From: Spirochaetota bacterium
Lineage (GTDB): Bacteria > Spirochaetota > JAGLSM01 > JAKPMW01
Length of the DNA: 15,625 nt
Assembly: GCA_029548715.1 (NCBI GenBank)
Contig: JAKPMW010000149.1
Location: forward strand, 1-15,625
Reading direction: 5' to 3'
The position numbers and the translations under genes are program-made. Positions 1 to 6,648 of this stretch are shown piece after piece. Below the pieces are notes generated by a model, which saw nothing but the letters and a program-made list of their open reading frames with translations, did not search any database and was not told the DNA's origin. Each line of letters starts with the position of its first letter. Position 1 is the stretch's first letter.

Positions 1-31
1 ACAGTCTGGCGTATTCCTTATGCGCTTTCAT
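1..31 (-). CDS. Start of probable HEPN-domain toxin (HepT-like), cut by window edge
   Basis: Reading leftwards from an ATG at 31-29, an open frame gives MKAHKEYARL before the window ends. It overlaps the last 14 bases of the upstream nucleotidyltransferase gene in another frame. HEPN (DUF86) partners of MNT antitoxins are known to sit directly beside them, often overlapping, and often begin with a short charged stretch like this. A sequence resembling a weak ribosome site (AAGTGA) lies just upstream of the ATG. Only ten codons are visible, so the identity rests on gene order rather than on any HEPN motif (R-X4-6-H lies later in such proteins). It could also be an unrelated gene or a chance ORF. 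Confidence 0.45.
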   Translation of the reverse strand, partial: MKAHKEYARL

Positions 32-314
32 AAATCACTTCATGCTCAATATAAGGGAGCAGCCAGGGGCTTATTCCTTCTCTGGTAACGATATCCAACG
101 GCACGTCGAAGAGGGATTCCAAAAGATGGCATACTTGCATATAGTTGGTAAAATTTTTTTGACCTGGAAGAAAATCGAGCAACAAATCAATATCGCTGGT
201 TCCAGTTGCCTCGTCGCGGCTGCAAGAGCCGAACAACCCGACCCGGGATATTCCCAAGTCCTTGAGTGCATTACGATGCTGCTGCAAAAGCGCCAGTACT
301 GCTTTATGTGTCAT
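18..314 (-). CDS. mntA: Minimal nucleotidyltransferase, MntA-type antitoxin
   Basis: This 98-residue protein has the polymerase-beta-type nucleotidyltransferase signature: G29-S30, ten residues, then D41-I-D43 (GSX10DXD), with a possible third acidic residue at D74. That spacing is the one described for MntA antitoxins of type VII HEPN/MNT toxin-antitoxin systems, which inactivate the HEPN RNase by adding AMP to a tyrosine. The protein is full length for the family and cytoplasmic. A strong ribosome site (GGGAGAGGG) precedes the ATG, and a sigma70-like promoter lies at 337-365. The next gene overlaps its end and is probably the HEPN toxin. The nucleotidyltransferase fold is certain; the antitoxin role is inferred from size, motif and layout. 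Confidence 0.85.
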   Translation of the reverse strand: MTHKAVLALLQQHRNALKDLGISRVGLFGSCSRDEATGTSDIDLLLDFLPGQKNFTNYMQVCHLLESLFDVPLDIVTREGISPWLLPYIEHEVIYESA

Positions 315-336
315 TGTACCCTCTCCCTATGTTTTT

Positions 337-365
337 AGTATAGGCTATTTGGGACAGGGGATCAA
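337..365 (-). promoter_or_regulatory. Sigma70-like promoter for the mntA-type gene
   Basis: Read on the minus strand, a -35 box TTGATC (365-360) is followed by a 17-base spacer and a -10 box TATACT (342-337). The expected start is near 330, about 16 bases before the ATG at 314, which leaves room for the GGGAGAGGG ribosome site. Confidence 0.55.
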
Positions 366-445
366 GATTCCCGGCAGTACAGTATAGACCAGGTCCGATC
401 TCTGCAATCACACTCAAGTAGCGTTTTTCGAAGAGTTCACAGAGT

Positions 446-474
446 TTGTCAGATGTTAATCAACTGAATACACT
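446..474 (+). promoter_or_regulatory. Sigma70-like promoter for the J-domain gene
   Basis: TTGTCA at 446-451, a 17-base spacer, then TACACT at 469-474. Transcription would begin near 481 and leave a leader of about 146 bases before the chosen start at 627. A different downstream promoter is possible, since the leader is long. Confidence 0.5.
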
Positions 475-626
475 CTGTATAACTATGCCCTAAAAGCACT
501 GTATCATGTCGAAATTTTTTACCCTCTCTGCAAGCTTTCCCTGCGAATCTCCGTATCATCATGTGTCGCTGTAGTTTATATCAGTACAACAAAACCATCT
601 GTCCACTCCACAGAAAAGGTTGGAAA

Positions 627-1589
627 ATGTCCGAAAAACGTTCTGTTCAAAATTATTATAAAATTCTCGGTGTGTCCCGTACTGCCGATGACACTGAGCT
701 ACGCCGGGCTTTTGCACAAAAGGCCCGCGTTGTGCATCCCGATGTTTCACTGAACAAGGAGAAGGCGCGAATTAAATTCATGCTGTTGCGCGAGGCCTAC
801 GATGTACTGCGTGATCCAACTCAAAGAAAGTTGTATGACAAACTTTTTGATGACAAACAGAAGAATGTCAAGACATCCACCAGAAGCGCCCCTGACCCAA
901 AAACCAGTGAATATTACAAAGAAGAATGGAATATGTTTGTCAATCAGCCCGAAGAGTATCTGGGTCTGTTTGAAACAATTACTGCTACTGCATCTTCAGG
1001 CGCCAAAGCTGTTCTTTCAGTCGTAGCAAGCACTGTTTTTTCGATTATAGCATCATTTTTGGCTGTCACTATCATCGCCTGGCTGGGCATGGCCATCGTC
1101 AGTTTTGCTTCTGCAATTACCATTTCATCCATATTTGGTTTATTGATCGTTATCGCTGCCGCTGCCAACACGATTGAAACAATTTCTGTCAAGACAGAAC
1201 AACTCATTGAATTTTTTTCATCACGAATTTTTTTCTCTGTTCAAAAGCTCCCACGTATCCAGGCAAAAAAATATATCAATTGGATTTTTGCCGTGCTGCT
1301 ACTGGTATGCCTTGGGTTTGCTGTATGGCTGAATTTTGCCGTATATGATGCTCTCGGATACAAGCACTTCTTAGGGACAGTTTTTTTTGAAAGACTCAAA
1401 GAGGTACCTTTGATCAACAGTCTTGCAGCCTTGATTGGGTATATCATCGATGTGATATTTTTTGTGGCCCTGAATGCTCCGATGGCAGGTTCACTCTATA
1501 TCAACACAACGATTTTTTTCCATGTGCTCAAAAAGATCGGCAAACCTAAGCGAATTTCCATCAAAAAGCCATTGCAACTCGAATTGTAA
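627..1589 (+). CDS. Membrane-anchored J-domain (DnaJ-like) protein
   Basis: The 320-residue protein opens with a J-domain (about residues 9-75): YYKILGVSRTADD, the HPD motif at 37-39 that stimulates Hsp70 ATPase, and a helix ending EAYDVLRDPTQRKLYD. It has no G/F-rich region, zinc fingers or C-terminal DnaJ substrate domains, so it is a class C co-chaperone. After a charged linker come hydrophobic segments at about 126-183 (probably two helices), 218-241 and 262-292, and a basic tail. It probably recruits DnaK to the inner membrane; the client is unknown. I chose ATG 627 because it follows AAGGTTGG and starts just before the J-domain; an upstream ATG at 561 adds 22 unlike residues. The gene is visibly more A+T-rich than the genes to its right, hinting at transfer. 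Confidence 0.88.
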   Translation: MSEKRSVQNYYKILGVSRTADDTELRRAFAQKARVVHPDVSLNKEKARIKFMLLREAYDVLRDPTQRKLYDKLFDDKQKNVKTSTRSAPDPKTSEYYKEEWNMFVNQPEEYLGLFETITATASSGAKAVLSVVASTVFSIIASFLAVTIIAWLGMAIVSFASAITISSIFGLLIVIAAAANTIETISVKTEQLIEFFSSRIFFSVQKLPRIQAKKYINWIFAVLLLVCLGFAVWLNFAVYDALGYKHFLGTVFFERLKEVPLINSLAALIGYIIDVIFFVALNAPMAGSLYINTTIFFHVLKKIGKPKRISIKKPLQLEL

Positions 1590-1616
1590 AAACGATACTG
1601 CCATTCACAGAGTATC
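1586..1616 (-). terminator. Possible weak terminator of the ATPase-methyltransferase operon
   Basis: Minus-strand reading gives GATACT (1616-1611), an 11-base loop, AGTATC (1599-1594), then G and a run of five T (1592-1588). The six-base stem is A+T-rich, so this is a weak intrinsic terminator candidate. It lies just beyond the J-domain gene's stop and would also form a hairpin on that strand, without a T run. Confidence 0.35.
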
Positions 1617-1620
1617 CTGC

Positions 1621-1704
1621 TCACCTCGCACCAAACTGCCGCAGGATCTCTTCTCCCGCAATCCACTTGAGTGCCCCGGCATATTCAATCGGTGTTGTCC
1701 CCAT
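1621..1704 (-). pseudogene. Short ankyrin-like remnant
   Basis: A 27-codon frame beginning at ATG 1704 reads MGTTPIEYAGALKWIAGEEI followed by LRQFGAR and a stop at 1621. The pattern TPIEYA, then a helix, then a hydrophobic segment ending in GA resembles the end of an ankyrin repeat. There is an in-frame stop just upstream (DSTRSS precedes the ATG after TGA), so no complete repeat protein is present. It may be the tail of a decayed gene or chance; no ribosome site is evident. Confidence 0.25.
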
Positions 1705-1776
1705 ACTGCTTCGGGTAGAGTCTCAGGAGGCAGAACACCATCACCCTGACATTAACAATCCAAGAAGCGCATTCGC

Positions 1777-1995
1777 TCACATCAACATCTCAATGTGTAC
1801 ATAGACGACTTTCTTCTTTTTTACAATAATGGTGATGTACGGATTTCCCTTCAACAGATCCCGAATGCTCTGGCCTGCATCCCGTTCGGAAAGATGGCAC
1901 TCATGCGCCAGACGGTTCTGCCATTCATCAAATTCAAGCGACCCGGCATCTTTGAGTATCCTGACTGCTTTTTCATGCACGATAGTGTCAGCCAT
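1777..1995 (-). CDS. Small winged-helix-like protein, function unknown
   Basis: This 72-residue basic protein begins MADTIVHEKAVRILKDAG after a good ribosome site (AAAGGA, about six bases before the ATG). Its pattern is two or three helices (about residues 5-46), then a beta-hairpin-like stretch at 50-68 (YITIIVKKKKVVYVHIE). This is what a small winged-helix DNA-binding fold looks like. I do not recognise the family. It starts 42 bases after the methyltransferase stop on the same strand and is probably the last gene of the operon. A DNA-binding accessory or regulator of the methyltransferase is plausible but unproven. Confidence 0.7.
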   Translation of the reverse strand: MADTIVHEKAVRILKDAGSLEFDEWQNRLAHECHLSERDAGQSIRDLLKGNPYITIIVKKKKVVYVHIEMLM

Positions 1996-2037
1996 ACCAG
2001 ATCCTTTCCCTGCCAGGCACTCCCGGAGTATTCATCA

Positions 2038-3054
2038 CTAATCCACAATAGACACGCCGTCTCGCTCAAAAGCATGCCCGCCCTGCCAGCCGGTTTTTCC
2101 GCTGGTGCGGAAATGCTCAAGCCGGCGGATGGCGATCTCGCAATAGACCGGCTCAAGCTCCATCGTGTAGCAGCGCCGTCCAAGACGTTCGCAGGCCAGA
2201 AGGGTTGTCCCCGAGTGGGCAAAAAAATCGATGACAGTGTCTCCGGGTGATGATGATGCGCGAATGATGCGCTCGATCGCGGCCAGCGGTTTTTGGGCGT
2301 AGCAGCCCTCGACGTTTTCTTCCATCCGGTAAAAGACCTGCTGGATATCTGTCCAGACGTTTCCTGCCCGGATGGTATCCGCATGGCCCCGTGCCGTGTT
2401 TTCGAGGCGTTCCCCGCGAACCTGTTTGTAATAGCCTTTGACCTTTTTTGGAATATCGGTATATTCGGCATCCACACAAAAGACAGGTTCCCCGCGCGTG
2501 TAATAGAGGAGTTCCTGGCGCACAGCCATCCAGTTTTTTTGCGTTCCGTACCCGCGCTGGTTGCGCAGCGTAATCAGCGAACGCGAGTTCCAGTTGCGGG
2601 CGCGCATCGCCAGGATCACATCGGCCAGGGGCTGAAACCCGTGCTTCTGGTCGGCCCCGAGCCAGAGGTAAAGCGAGGCGTCAGGGCCCAGCACCGCGTC
2701 CCCGGCATCCAGCCAGCGCCCGCACCAAGCGAGATAGTCTGTAATATCACGGACTTCGAATACCGCCATATTGTATGGAGGATCGTGGATGGCAAGACTC
2801 GCAGCCGCAAGGGGTTCAAGACCTGTGTGTTGAACAGCCTCAGTCCCCGTCACTCCCGGCTGCAACCCGGCATGAGACTGTTCCCCAAAAAAAGTCCTGT
2901 GCACCAAAACTGAATCCGTTGCATCCCCGCAGACAACACGATGCCGTCCCTCGGGATCCTCCCAAACCGCGCCCGGACAAAGCCGGCACAAGGGCCTGAG
3001 GGCTGCCAGCAGGTCCGGCGCCCCGTCAAGCCGGGGCAGGGGGGCGCGGTGCAT
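2038..3054 (-). CDS. Orphan beta-class DNA adenine methyltransferase (ParB-associated type, without ParB domain)
   Basis: The 338-residue protein has the catalytic DPPY motif at 91-94 ahead of the AdoMet-binding motif VIDFFAHSGTT at 274-284. This is the beta-class (N6_N4_Mtase) order and predicts N6-adenine methylation of duplex DNA, although N4-cytosine cannot be excluded. The start HRVVCGDATD (38-47) is the linker typical of methyltransferases fused behind a ParB-like domain, but only 37 residues precede it here, so the ParB part is missing. The stretch between GDATD and DPPY is about 43 residues, longer than the family usually has. No restriction endonuclease is nearby. It begins nine bases after the ATPase stop, in the same frame, with only a weak GGGA-like ribosome site, suggesting translational coupling. 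Confidence 0.9.
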   Translation of the reverse strand: MHRAPLPRLDGAPDLLAALRPLCRLCPGAVWEDPEGRHRVVCGDATDSVLVHRTFFGEQSHAGLQPGVTGTEAVQHTGLEPLAAASLAIHDPPYNMAVFEVRDITDYLAWCGRWLDAGDAVLGPDASLYLWLGADQKHGFQPLADVILAMRARNWNSRSLITLRNQRGYGTQKNWMAVRQELLYYTRGEPVFCVDAEYTDIPKKVKGYYKQVRGERLENTARGHADTIRAGNVWTDIQQVFYRMEENVEGCYAQKPLAAIERIIRASSSPGDTVIDFFAHSGTTLLACERLGRRCYTMELEPVYCEIAIRRLEHFRTSGKTGWQGGHAFERDGVSIVD

Positions 3055-3063
3055 CCGGTCCCG

Positions 3064-5931
3064 TTACGCGTGTTTTTTCGCGCGCAGGCGTCCGATGGCG
3101 CGCACGATCTCGCCGATGACCAGCACGCTCGATGTCGCCCCAATGATGGCCAGCCATTCCTCGAATGCCAGCGGCTCTGTGCGGAAGACCTTGCCGCCCC
3201 ATTCAACTATGGCCACCTGCCCGGCAATGATAAGAAGTGTGACCAGCCAGAAGGCCCGGTTGGTAAAGGCTGCCCTGAAAAAAGACTGGCCGGCCCCGAA
3301 GAGTCGTGCATTGAACATGTTCCAGACCTGCATGAATATGAAGGCAGTAAAAAAGATGGTCAATTTATGGACGCTGTCATCCAGCCAGCCGACGATCATC
3401 CCTACCAGGGCTGCCACAAAAAAGAGTCCCGTCCCGAAGATCCAGGCCGCCATCGGTCCCGAGATGATAAAGGCTTTTTGGTTGCGCGGTCTGTTTTTCA
3501 TCAGCTTGGGATTGGGTGGTTCGGTTGCCAGCGCGAGAGCGGCCAGGGTATCCATGATCAGGTTGACCCAGAGCATCTGCATTACCGTCAACGGAAGCTG
3601 GATCCCGACAAAGGGTCCGGCCAGGGCGATCATGATGGCCGTCAAGTTAATGGTTAATTGAAATATCAAAAAATGCTGGATGTTGAGGTAGATCGAGCGC
3701 CCCCAGAGGATGGCCCGGGCTATACTGGTAAAGGAGTCATCGAGCAGGACGATGTCACTGGCCTCCTTGGCGATCGCTGTCCCCGTCATCCCCATCGAGA
3801 GGCCGACATCGGCGTGATTGAGAGCCGGTGCATCGTTGGTCCCGTCCCCGGTGACTGCCACCACCTCACCTAATCGCTGCAGGCACTTGACGAGACGGAG
3901 CTTGTCGGCCGGCCGGGCCCGGGCCAGGACCTTGAGTCCGCGCGCCCGGGCTTCGAGTTCCTCTTCGCTCCAGCGCCCGAATTCGTCGCCGGTCGTGATC
4001 ACGTGTTCGCGGTTTTCGTCCTCCGGTTTCCAGAGTCCGATCTGGCGGGCGATCTCGCGCGCGGTCTCGGGGGTATCCCCCGTCACCACCTTGACGGCCA
4101 CTCCGGCTTCAAGGCATTCGGCGATGGCGTCCGGCACATCCGGGCGAACCGGGTCCTCGATGGCGGCAAGGCCGAGCCAGTCAAGACCCTGCGCCAGGTC
4201 CTCGAGTTCGCGCCCGGCATCTTCGGTCTCGCCAAACTGGCGCAGGGCCAGTCCGATCGTGCGCATCCCCCGACGCTGAAATCCATGCGCCGTCTCGATA
4301 TGCACAGTCTCATTGGCCTGCTTTGTCCGGGAGAGCACGTACTCGGGCGCCCCCTTGACGAGCAGCAGGCGTCCGAGGGAGGCATGGCGTACAATGGTGG
4401 CCATGAATTTGCGTTCGGTCGTAAAGGTCCACTGGCGCTCGATGTGGCAGGCCGAGCGGATCTGTTGATAGTCCACCCCCAGGCTGTCCAGCCATTTGAG
4501 GAGGGCACCCTCGGTGGGATTGCCCAGTGTCACCAGACTCCCATCGGATTTACGTTCGAGCAAGGCGGTACTATTGGCAGCCATCACAAGAGCCACCGAA
4601 TGCAGGGCTGCTTCGTTTTTTCCGGCTTCGGGCAAGCCTGCCGGCGCCACCACTTCGCGCACCGCCATCCGGTTCATCGTCAGGGTGCCGGTCTTGTCCG
4701 AGCAGATCACGGTTGCCGCGCCGATCGTCTCGCAGGCGTGCATCCGTCGGACCAGGTTATTGCTGGCAATCATCTTGCGCATGCTGTAGGCCAGGGCCAG
4801 CGTGACGGACAGGGCCAGGCCCTCGGGGACGGCCACCACGATCAGGGTCACGGCGACCATAAAATAGGCCAGGATTTCGTTGAGGGCTGCAAGCGGCATC
4901 CAGGCAGTGCTGTCCGCTGGCAGCACACCGGCGGTCACAAGTCCCCAGGTTCCACCGACCGCGATCAGGCCACCCAGTACCAGGCCCACGATCCACCCTT
5001 TGGCCGAGCCGCTCTCCACCCAGGCCGGCGCCGCAGGCTCGCGGCCCCAGAGCAGTGTGACGTCAAACAGCACGGGGAGCCAGATCCGGTTGAGCATCAC
5101 CAGGAGGGCCACAAGCGCCACCCCGGCGAAGGCCCACTGTTCACCAGACAAGACCAGCTTGCCACCGATCGCACCCTGGGCCATCAGGGCACCAAAGAGG
5201 AGGGCCGCCACGCCAAAGGCCACCACCCCGATCACCCGGGCCAGTTTGTCAAGCTGCCGCGAGAGGGGTGTCTCGTTGCCGCTGTCCTCGGCCGCCGACT
5301 GGGCCGCCCCGCCGATTTCACTCTTGTCCCCGACAGCATGCACGGCAAACACGCCATGCCCGTCGGAGACAAGGGTGCTTTTAAGGGCACGAAATGAGGG
5401 GTAGGTCGTATTGGGCAGCTCACCCGCAGCCTTTGGCTGCTTGAGCACGGGATGGGACTCGCCCGTCAGGCGGGACTCGTCGATTTCGAGGCTGATCGCT
5501 TCGAGGACATCCGCATCAGCGGGAACCTCCTCGCCATGTTCGAGGAGCATAATGTCTCCGACCACAAGATCCTTGCGCGCCACGGTCTGCGGCCGGCCCT
5601 CGCGGATCACGCGCACCGGGACATCGTCATTGACCTTGTTGAGGACGTCAAACTCGGCGTTGGCCTTGTGCTCGTTCCAGAAGGCGACAAAGGTTGCCAA
5701 AAAGATGGCGATGACGATGGCGATCCCTTCGGTAAATTCGCCATGCGTGGCACCGACTGCGATCGAGATTACGGCTGCAATCATCAGGATGCGGATGATG
5801 GGATCGTTAAACTTGGAAAGGAATTCCTTCCACCACGGCTCACGGGCGGGGGGCGTCAACATATTGGCCCCATGCTCTCTCCGGCTCTCTTCAACCTCGG
5901 CCAGCGAAAGTCCTGTATACGTTTTTTCCAT
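3064..5931 (-). CDS. PMCA-type calcium-transporting P-type ATPase
   Basis: This 955-residue IIB-type pump uses ATP to export Ca2+ across the inner membrane. In order: cation ATPase N-terminal domain (4-60), M1-M2, actuator loop with LTGES (155-159), PEGL in M4 (369-372), phosphorylation site DKTGT (412-416), nucleotide-domain KGAPE (526-530), TGDT (617-620) and hinge TGDGTND (694-700). M6 reads NLIMDTLAALALATEPP, the PMCA pattern carrying the Ca2+-binding Asn and Asp. About 100 residues separate M3 from M4, with two extra hydrophobic segments (about 266-290 and 312-336) beyond the usual ten helices. A 16-base palindrome sits 25 bases upstream. The ribosome site AGGTGAG is 11-12 bases from the ATG, rather far. 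It heads an operon with the methyltransferase. Confidence 0.95.
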   Translation of the reverse strand: MEKTYTGLSLAEVEESRREHGANMLTPPAREPWWKEFLSKFNDPIIRILMIAAVISIAVGATHGEFTEGIAIVIAIFLATFVAFWNEHKANAEFDVLNKVNDDVPVRVIREGRPQTVARKDLVVGDIMLLEHGEEVPADADVLEAISLEIDESRLTGESHPVLKQPKAAGELPNTTYPSFRALKSTLVSDGHGVFAVHAVGDKSEIGGAAQSAAEDSGNETPLSRQLDKLARVIGVVAFGVAALLFGALMAQGAIGGKLVLSGEQWAFAGVALVALLVMLNRIWLPVLFDVTLLWGREPAAPAWVESGSAKGWIVGLVLGGLIAVGGTWGLVTAGVLPADSTAWMPLAALNEILAYFMVAVTLIVVAVPEGLALSVTLALAYSMRKMIASNNLVRRMHACETIGAATVICSDKTGTLTMNRMAVREVVAPAGLPEAGKNEAALHSVALVMAANSTALLERKSDGSLVTLGNPTEGALLKWLDSLGVDYQQIRSACHIERQWTFTTERKFMATIVRHASLGRLLLVKGAPEYVLSRTKQANETVHIETAHGFQRRGMRTIGLALRQFGETEDAGRELEDLAQGLDWLGLAAIEDPVRPDVPDAIAECLEAGVAVKVVTGDTPETAREIARQIGLWKPEDENREHVITTGDEFGRWSEEELEARARGLKVLARARPADKLRLVKCLQRLGEVVAVTGDGTNDAPALNHADVGLSMGMTGTAIAKEASDIVLLDDSFTSIARAILWGRSIYLNIQHFLIFQLTINLTAIMIALAGPFVGIQLPLTVMQMLWVNLIMDTLAALALATEPPNPKLMKNRPRNQKAFIISGPMAAWIFGTGLFFVAALVGMIVGWLDDSVHKLTIFFTAFIFMQVWNMFNARLFGAGQSFFRAAFTNRAFWLVTLLIIAGQVAIVEWGGKVFRTEPLAFEEWLAIIGATSSVLVIGEIVRAIGRLRAKKHA

Positions 5932-5955
5932 AATAAGTCGGTCTCACCTTTTCGC

Positions 5956-5971
5956 GGGACCGTCCGGTCCC
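5956..5971. repeat. 16-base palindrome upstream of the ATPase start
   Basis: GGGACCG (5956-5962), two bases TC, then CGGTCCC (5965-5971) form an almost perfect G+C-rich palindrome. It lies 25 bases upstream of the ATPase ATG. It could be a regulator operator or a leader hairpin near the ribosome site; no clear sigma70 promoter for the ATPase is visible on this strand. Confidence 0.5.
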
Positions 5972-6063
5972 TGGCATACCGAAATGGTAGCACGGACAAT
6001 CGTATCTGTGGCAGGAAAAATGGGGGGAGCGGGGTGACCGCTGTCCTGCCTGCGAACTATGTA

Positions 6064-6092
6064 TTGACTTCACGTACATACTAATCTACACT
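6064..6092 (+). promoter_or_regulatory. Promoter of brnT, apparently giving a leaderless transcript
   Basis: TTGACT at 6064-6069, a 17-base spacer, then TACACT at 6087-6092 make a near-consensus sigma70 promoter. The predicted start at about 6098-6099 coincides with the brnT ATG at 6099, leaving no leader and no ribosome site. Confidence 0.7.
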
Positions 6093-6101
6093 GATTGTAT
6101 G
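6077..6101. promoter_or_regulatory. Probable BrnA operator over the brnT -10 box
   Basis: CATACtAATC (6077-6086) and GATTGTATG (6093-6101) are inverted copies, apart from one extra T, flanking the -10 hexamer TACACT. BrnA-type ribbon-helix-helix antitoxins are known to repress their own promoters by binding inverted repeats there, so this is the likely operator. Confidence 0.5.
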
Positions 6102-6380
6102 GTGTTCGAATGGGATCCCGTCAAGGATCGGATCAACATGGCAAAACATGACATCAGTTTTTCCGATGCCTGCAACGCCTTTCTCGACCCGGGGCGTCTG
6201 ATCTACAAGGATCTTGTTCATTCGACCAGGGAGGAGCGCTTTTTCTGCTACGGAAGGATTGGAAACAAAGTCTGCACCGTCCGTTTTACCGTCAGGGGAA
6301 ATGCCATCCGCATCTTCGGAGCAGGATTTTGGCGGGAAGGAGCAAAAATATATGAAGCCCAACAAAAAGACACTATCTGA
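6099..6380 (+). CDS. brnT: BrnT-family toxin (RelE-fold ribonuclease)
   Basis: The 93-residue protein matches BrnT along its length: FEWDPVKDRINMAKHDISF (3-21), FLDP (28-31), HSTREERF (41-48), a core of beta strands with VRFTVRG (61-67), and RIFGAGFWREGAKIYE near the end. BrnT toxins cleave RNA and stop translation until bound by BrnA. The usual ISAR-A motif near the C-terminus is changed here to FGAGFW, losing an arginine common in the family, so activity may be altered. ATG 6099 is the only start that keeps the FEWDP motif; it has no ribosome site and lies at the predicted transcription start. The brnA antitoxin overlaps its end by 29 bases. Confidence 0.93.
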   Translation: MVFEWDPVKDRINMAKHDISFSDACNAFLDPGRLIYKDLVHSTREERFFCYGRIGNKVCTVRFTVRGNAIRIFGAGFWREGAKIYEAQQKDTI

Positions 6381-6639
6381 CAAAAAACTGGACGATATTC
6401 CCTACAGTGCAGCTCCCAGGCACATCGCCCGCTCGATGGCGGTCAGTGAGCGCCTGGGACCGATGACAGATTTTTTGCCGCCACCCCACGAACTTGCCCA
6501 GGCAATCCGCAAAACAAGCATCACCATCAGGATTGACCCTGATATCCTCGAGTGGTACAAGTCACTGGGCGGCGCCTACCAGACGACGATGACCGCTGTC
6601 CTCCGGGCTTACATGGAGGCCTGGCGGGACAAGGTGTGA
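6352..6639 (+). CDS. brnA: BrnA-family antitoxin and repressor
   Basis: This 95-residue protein carries the BrnA C-terminal ribbon-helix-helix domain: TSITIRIDPDILEWYKSLGG, then YQTTMTAVLRAYMEAW to the end. In the family this part dimerises, binds DNA and shuts down the brnTA promoter, while the rest binds and neutralises BrnT. I placed the start at ATG 6352, preceded by GGAAGGAG at a good distance; the frame is open further upstream but those codons are a shadow of brnT. It overlaps brnT by 29 bases, usual for this module. A strong ribosome site here against none on brnT would favour antitoxin over toxin. Confidence 0.92.
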   Translation: MKPNKKTLSDKKLDDIPYSAAPRHIARSMAVSERLGPMTDFLPPPHELAQAIRKTSITIRIDPDILEWYKSLGGAYQTTMTAVLRAYMEAWRDKV

Positions 6640-6648
6640 GGGGGTTCC

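Larger units (their letters stand above)
315..626. other. Intergenic region between divergent genes
   Basis: About 312 bases separate the nucleotidyltransferase gene (minus) from the J-domain gene (plus). The region is A+T-rich and holds two divergent promoter-like elements (337-365 minus, 446-474 plus). The plus-strand leader from about 481 to 626 would be roughly 146 bases long. I see no convincing hairpin-plus-U-tract or small ORF in it. The words GTATCAT occur twice (about 502 and 552), too little to call a repeat. Confidence 0.5.

Noticed and set aside
1795..2913. Plus-strand open frames of 151 and 206 codons over the methyltransferase
   Set aside because: They are antisense to the methyltransferase and small ORF and have no recognisable motif.
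1777..3054. Restriction-modification system
   Set aside because: Only a methyltransferase is seen; the 72-residue neighbour is too small and lacks nuclease motifs.
4003..5397. Plus-strand 464-codon open frame
   Set aside because: It lies entirely antisense to the calcium ATPase, whose motifs are complete; the translated protein is His/Gly/Arg-rich shadow sequence of a G+C-rich gene.
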